From: Podocnemis expansa
Lineage: Eukaryota; Chordata; Testudines; Podocnemididae
DNA: 64,000 bases
Direction: 5' to 3'
NCBI GenBank assembly: GCA_007922195.1
Contig: ML681994.1
Coordinates: forward strand, 53,340,025 to 53,404,024
Each line of letters begins with the position of its first letter. Within the stretch, counting starts at the first letter, position 1. The translations under genes were made by a program, and so were the position numbers. Below, piece after piece: positions 60,335 to 64,000 of this stretch. Below the pieces are notes generated by a model, which worked only from the letters and a program-made list of their open reading frames with translations, was not told the origin of the DNA and ran no database searches.

Positions 60335-63300
60335 CTACAAGTAAACAAATGGATTATTTAATTGTTGATATTTTCCTTACATATGCAAACATCTACATCC
60401 TTTATGAACAAACCTTATCTCCTTAAATACATGTTCTCAGAAACAGCTTGAATTACTTTTTTTATAACTGGGACAAAAATATAGATTTAACATGTGATCA
60501 TAGTTCATTATTAAAAATCAATACAATACAATACTATATCTAAAACAGCACTGGCTTCCCCATTTTTAATGGTAAGTTAACATAAAAAACCTAGTCATGA
60601 GCAGTTAAGCTATTAAATGTGCAGCAAACACATTTAAATGATTAACTAAATTTTGAGTAAAGCTACTTTCCAGCAATTCAAAAGATCTTTTTGAAGACTT
60701 ATTTTAGAGACCACAGGACTGAGTTCTGAGGCATTTTGTGGCATATCACCATGCCAACTGTTAGTGGAAGGCAAAATAGTAAGAAATACCATGGAGGCTA
60801 GGTTTCTCCTTCACGGTATGAAATGTATGAATAAACCATTTAAAGAGATTTAAATCTACTTAAGAACCACAGATGTAACAAAGCATTCCATCACCTTGTA
60901 TACCCTGGAGGAAGTGTTAAACCTCAGGTGTATTCACCTCTCCTTTAGGTTTGCTGTGGCATCAGAGATAAGCCCTTCACTACTACATTTCAACAGTGGC
61001 TTTCTTTGGAAGAGCACTTTATACACAATTATTAATAGGTTTAGCCAGTGTCGGAGGCTCTTACAGCTACTGACTCATAAATGCAGAGCTTCTTCCTCAT
61101 GTATAAAATTCCTTACATTATGTGGGCATTTGATTTGCTTAGTATTTATAAAAACATTCCAGCCATTCCTGTCCATGAATATATTCCGCTCGGATAGCAA
61201 TCATTCTGAAATCAGATAGCTGGGATGCTACCACTGAAATTGCTCTTGCCACCTACTGTGAATATGCATTGCTCTACTTTTACTACAATGCTATTGCATG
61301 CTCTTGAATTGTGATCACCATTTTGTGTACTCACATAGATATCTTGTGCATACAATTTGGGTACATTCATAATACACATGTACTTTAAAAAACTATGCCT
61401 TCACTTCATTTTTTTTTTTAACCTTTTAGTAGTTTGACAGCTCTCCAACCCCTTTAATTGCATTTTTATTCTTCAAGAAGTGAATGTTTAATTGAACGTT
61501 TCAGTATAGTACTTCAAGGATACTTTATTTAGCCAGAGCTGATTACGGCTGAGCTAACAAACACTTCTGTCTCCAACTTTAAAATTTATTTAGCTCGCTA
61601 TCTCAAATAAGAAACATTCTACAGGTCTAAACTTATCTGGGCAGGGACTATGTCAACTTTTTATTCATGTACCCTGTTGAACACACACTAAGCATTGTAC
61701 AAATTAATAATGCCATAATACATTATTTAAGTACTCCCTGTTGTATTTCTATTTTACATGTGGCTAAGATGAATTAGAGAACAAATCAATCACAAGAGAC
61801 GGGACAAGAGTTCAGGGGTTCTGACTCTCAGGTCTCTGAACTTTAAGGGGAAAAAGTTTAAAATTTATCTGACCTGGAGTTTAAATTCATCATGGTAACA
61901 AGGTAATTTAGGGCATAAAAATGCTGACAATTAACTGAAACTATATCCCCCCAATAAAGTCTTCCACACACCTGATGAATCCCAGCAGCATCTAAAAGAG
62001 GCCGTGGCCATCTACATGAAAGCAGATATCACCCTACTGTGGCTCTGGCCCCCATATTCATCCTATCCTCTATCCCAGCTTCCTGGGTATGGCGGCTCCT
62101 GAGGTTAATGAAGTGGAAATGGCAATTAGTAAATAGTGTGCCACCATGATAAATTGGGGTGGAGGGGGTAAATTCCAACCTCCCTTGCACATCCATGAAT
62201 AGTGTGGCTGTAATGCAGAAGCAGGTAATTCCTCTTTTGGAAGCAATAAGAGACAGCAGTGTGGAAGGCCCTTTTACACATGGCTCTTAGGGGTATATAC
62301 TTAAGATAGAGTCTTTAATGAAGTAATTTGCTTGCTCTTCCATTCTTTCAGCCACTTTGTAATAGGAAAGACACACTCAAATTACCTTCTCTCTCGTCTT
62401 CCAGTTCATGATTCTCAAGGTCTTATGATCCGCGGATGACCAGAAAAGGCTCTGCAGATCATTACCAGGCTATGCATGACAGCTGAGGAACTGCCACTTT
62501 AACAAAACTTACTAACCAAAATACAGGTAAATGCTAAGACCCTGGATCAGTTACCTCAAACCCTCACACATTCTGGACTGTTTTCAAGATTAAATGTAGA
62601 GAATGGCTGCTTGACCTAATGAGTGGGATCTAAAGGGAGAAATCTTACTGAATGACTCATGAGCACTCCTTCAAAACCATACAGATAGAGATTTGCTATC
62701 ATGACAGTTATTTTTAGTAAATATTTAATGAACACCTATAGGATGCAAGTTTTGTAAGCACTGAAAGTATGTCAGTAATTTTCTTATTGCTTCAGAGGTA
62801 TTAAAAGACCTAAAGGATCTTAGATTTTAAAAGATCCCAAATGCAGAGTGTGTAATTCCACTTAAAAGTTATTACATTTAACAATATACAGAAAAATAAT
62901 TCACTGACCAAATATTTTTGAAAAATCAAGAAGTAGTGTATTTATTGCACATAGAAAAATACTTTCATACATGTTATTTTATGTTTCACTTCCATTAGTA
63001 ATGGCCATCATAGATTTGGATATGAACATTAGCATTGATTATTTTTGTATTTATTAGATACAAAGAAATGGAAAAAAACTCCAGTTTCTCTACTAAGCAA
63101 ACATTGGTTAAATAAAATGCTTCATTTTTCATATGGAAACAATGTTGTTTTTTGTTTTTTTTTTAAATACCTTCAATTAACTAAGAATAGAGATTCCATA
63201 CTTACAGGGGGAAATCCCATAAAGCACATCCAATATTAAAGAAATTTTCTGTGCAGTAAACCTTATTTTTCATATATCATTCTGATTACAGCCAAAGAGT

Positions 63301-64000
63301 GAATTAAGTCATAGCAATCAATATATTTATACAAAATATTTAGTAGCTAAGTATTTAGAGAGGAGTAACTGAATAAAGCTAAGCGAAGGCACCAAACAGG
63401 AAAAAACATTAAGTCTACTGGACAATGATTTAATCTACCAAGGGAAAGAGCGGAAGCCCCATTACTAGATGTTAATTTTAAACTGGATTAGAAACAATTC
63501 TCACATGGGCTACAAAAAATAGACACAAAAGACCCAAACTGAAATTAGGAACTAGAAAACTACAACTCTACAGAATGATTGTCATCATTAAGTTCAATGA
63601 CGCTCCATTACTAATTATAAAAATGTTTAAGCGTATTGACCTTTTAGATAGCCAGCATCCCTTTTTAAACAAAGAATAAGGTTTCTGAGGTCTAAATTTC
63701 TCTACCATAAAGAATTCAAGCTTCTAGGGAGGAAAATTAAAATACCAGCATTTTAATTTTGTGGTTTTTTTGTTTTTGTTGTTTAACAGGGACCACCTTT
63801 CCTCATTTTTGAAAAGAAAAATTCAAAATTTTTGGTTAATTTCTTTTAGAAAATGTGTAATTGCTGGAGGCATTACTTGGTTTATTGTCTCCACTTCCCT
63901 TTCTCTTGTCGCTGAGCCTCATTTACTTAGCCCTCAGCAGCTTCAACGGAGGAAGCTATAGAGTGAGTATTCTCTTGCTTTACCTGCTCAGTATAAAAAT
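60335..64000 (-). other. CNOT2: CNOT2 last intron (partial, runs off the window)
   Basis: This is AT-rich sequence upstream of the last CNOT2 exon. No other exon was recognised. It includes a MIR-like fragment near 61740-61850. The remainder shows no strong repeat or coding signal. Confidence 0.8.
61735..61855 (-). repeat. MIR-like fragment in CNOT2 intron
   Basis: ATTTTACATGTGGCTAAGATG and GGGTTCTGACTCTCAGGTCTC resemble a decayed reversed MIR. Confidence 0.45.

Noticed and set aside
62390..62480. Minus-strand segment ending in a possible GTAATT donor in the CNOT2 intron
   Set aside because: The translation does not match CNOT2, and no acceptor or conserved frame was evident.

Overview
This is vertebrate nuclear DNA, most likely from a turtle; a soft-shelled turtle is a guess. 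The evidence is intron-split genes with GT-AG borders, reptile-type CR1 LINE remnants, many hAT-type MITEs, Penelope-like (Neptune-type) palindromic repeats, old MIR-like SINEs and solo LTRs. Nothing prokaryotic is present. Most long open frames here are chance or lie inside transposable elements.

Two host genes are supported, both on the minus strand and arranged head to tail. At the right, positions 60248-60334 are the last coding exon of CNOT2 (CCR4-NOT subunit 2); its 3'UTR runs leftward and the rest of the gene lies beyond the right edge. About 26 kb further left is KCNMB4 (BK channel beta-4 subunit). Its exon 1 is at 33352-33690 in a CpG island and its exon 2 is at 13222-13349, with a 20-kb intron between them. 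The two exons join in phase (113 codons, then 42 codons plus 2 bases). Exon 3, which carries the second membrane segment and C-terminus, was not found and probably lies left of the window. The order CNOT2 then KCNMB4 on one strand matches human chromosome 12q15.

The rest is intron and intergenic DNA filled with mobile-element debris. From left to right: solo LTRs and LTR-like DNA at 1-8 kb; a CR1 fragment at 8.7-9.7 kb; palindrome-rich MITEs at 4.1, 11.7 and 16.2 kb; GC-rich hAT MITEs at 14.7, 15.5 and 35.1 kb; a Penelope-like element with a GIY-YIG piece at 23.7-24.6 kb; an AT-rich, repeat-poor intron block at 25.4-32.6 kb holding a long inverted repeat; a minisatellite with an assembly gap beside KCNMB4 exon 1; a broken autonomous hAT transposon at 38.6-41.8 kb; a CR1 element at 45-49.9 kb interrupted twice; and AT-rich DNA leading to the CNOT2 3'UTR.

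No new gene system was found. The points most worth following up are an alanine-rich replacement of a glycosylation site in KCNMB4 exon 1, a family of MITEs built from short self-complementary words, a roughly 200-bp-arm inverted repeat in KCNMB4 intron 1, and nested insertions whose target-site duplications let them be ordered in time.
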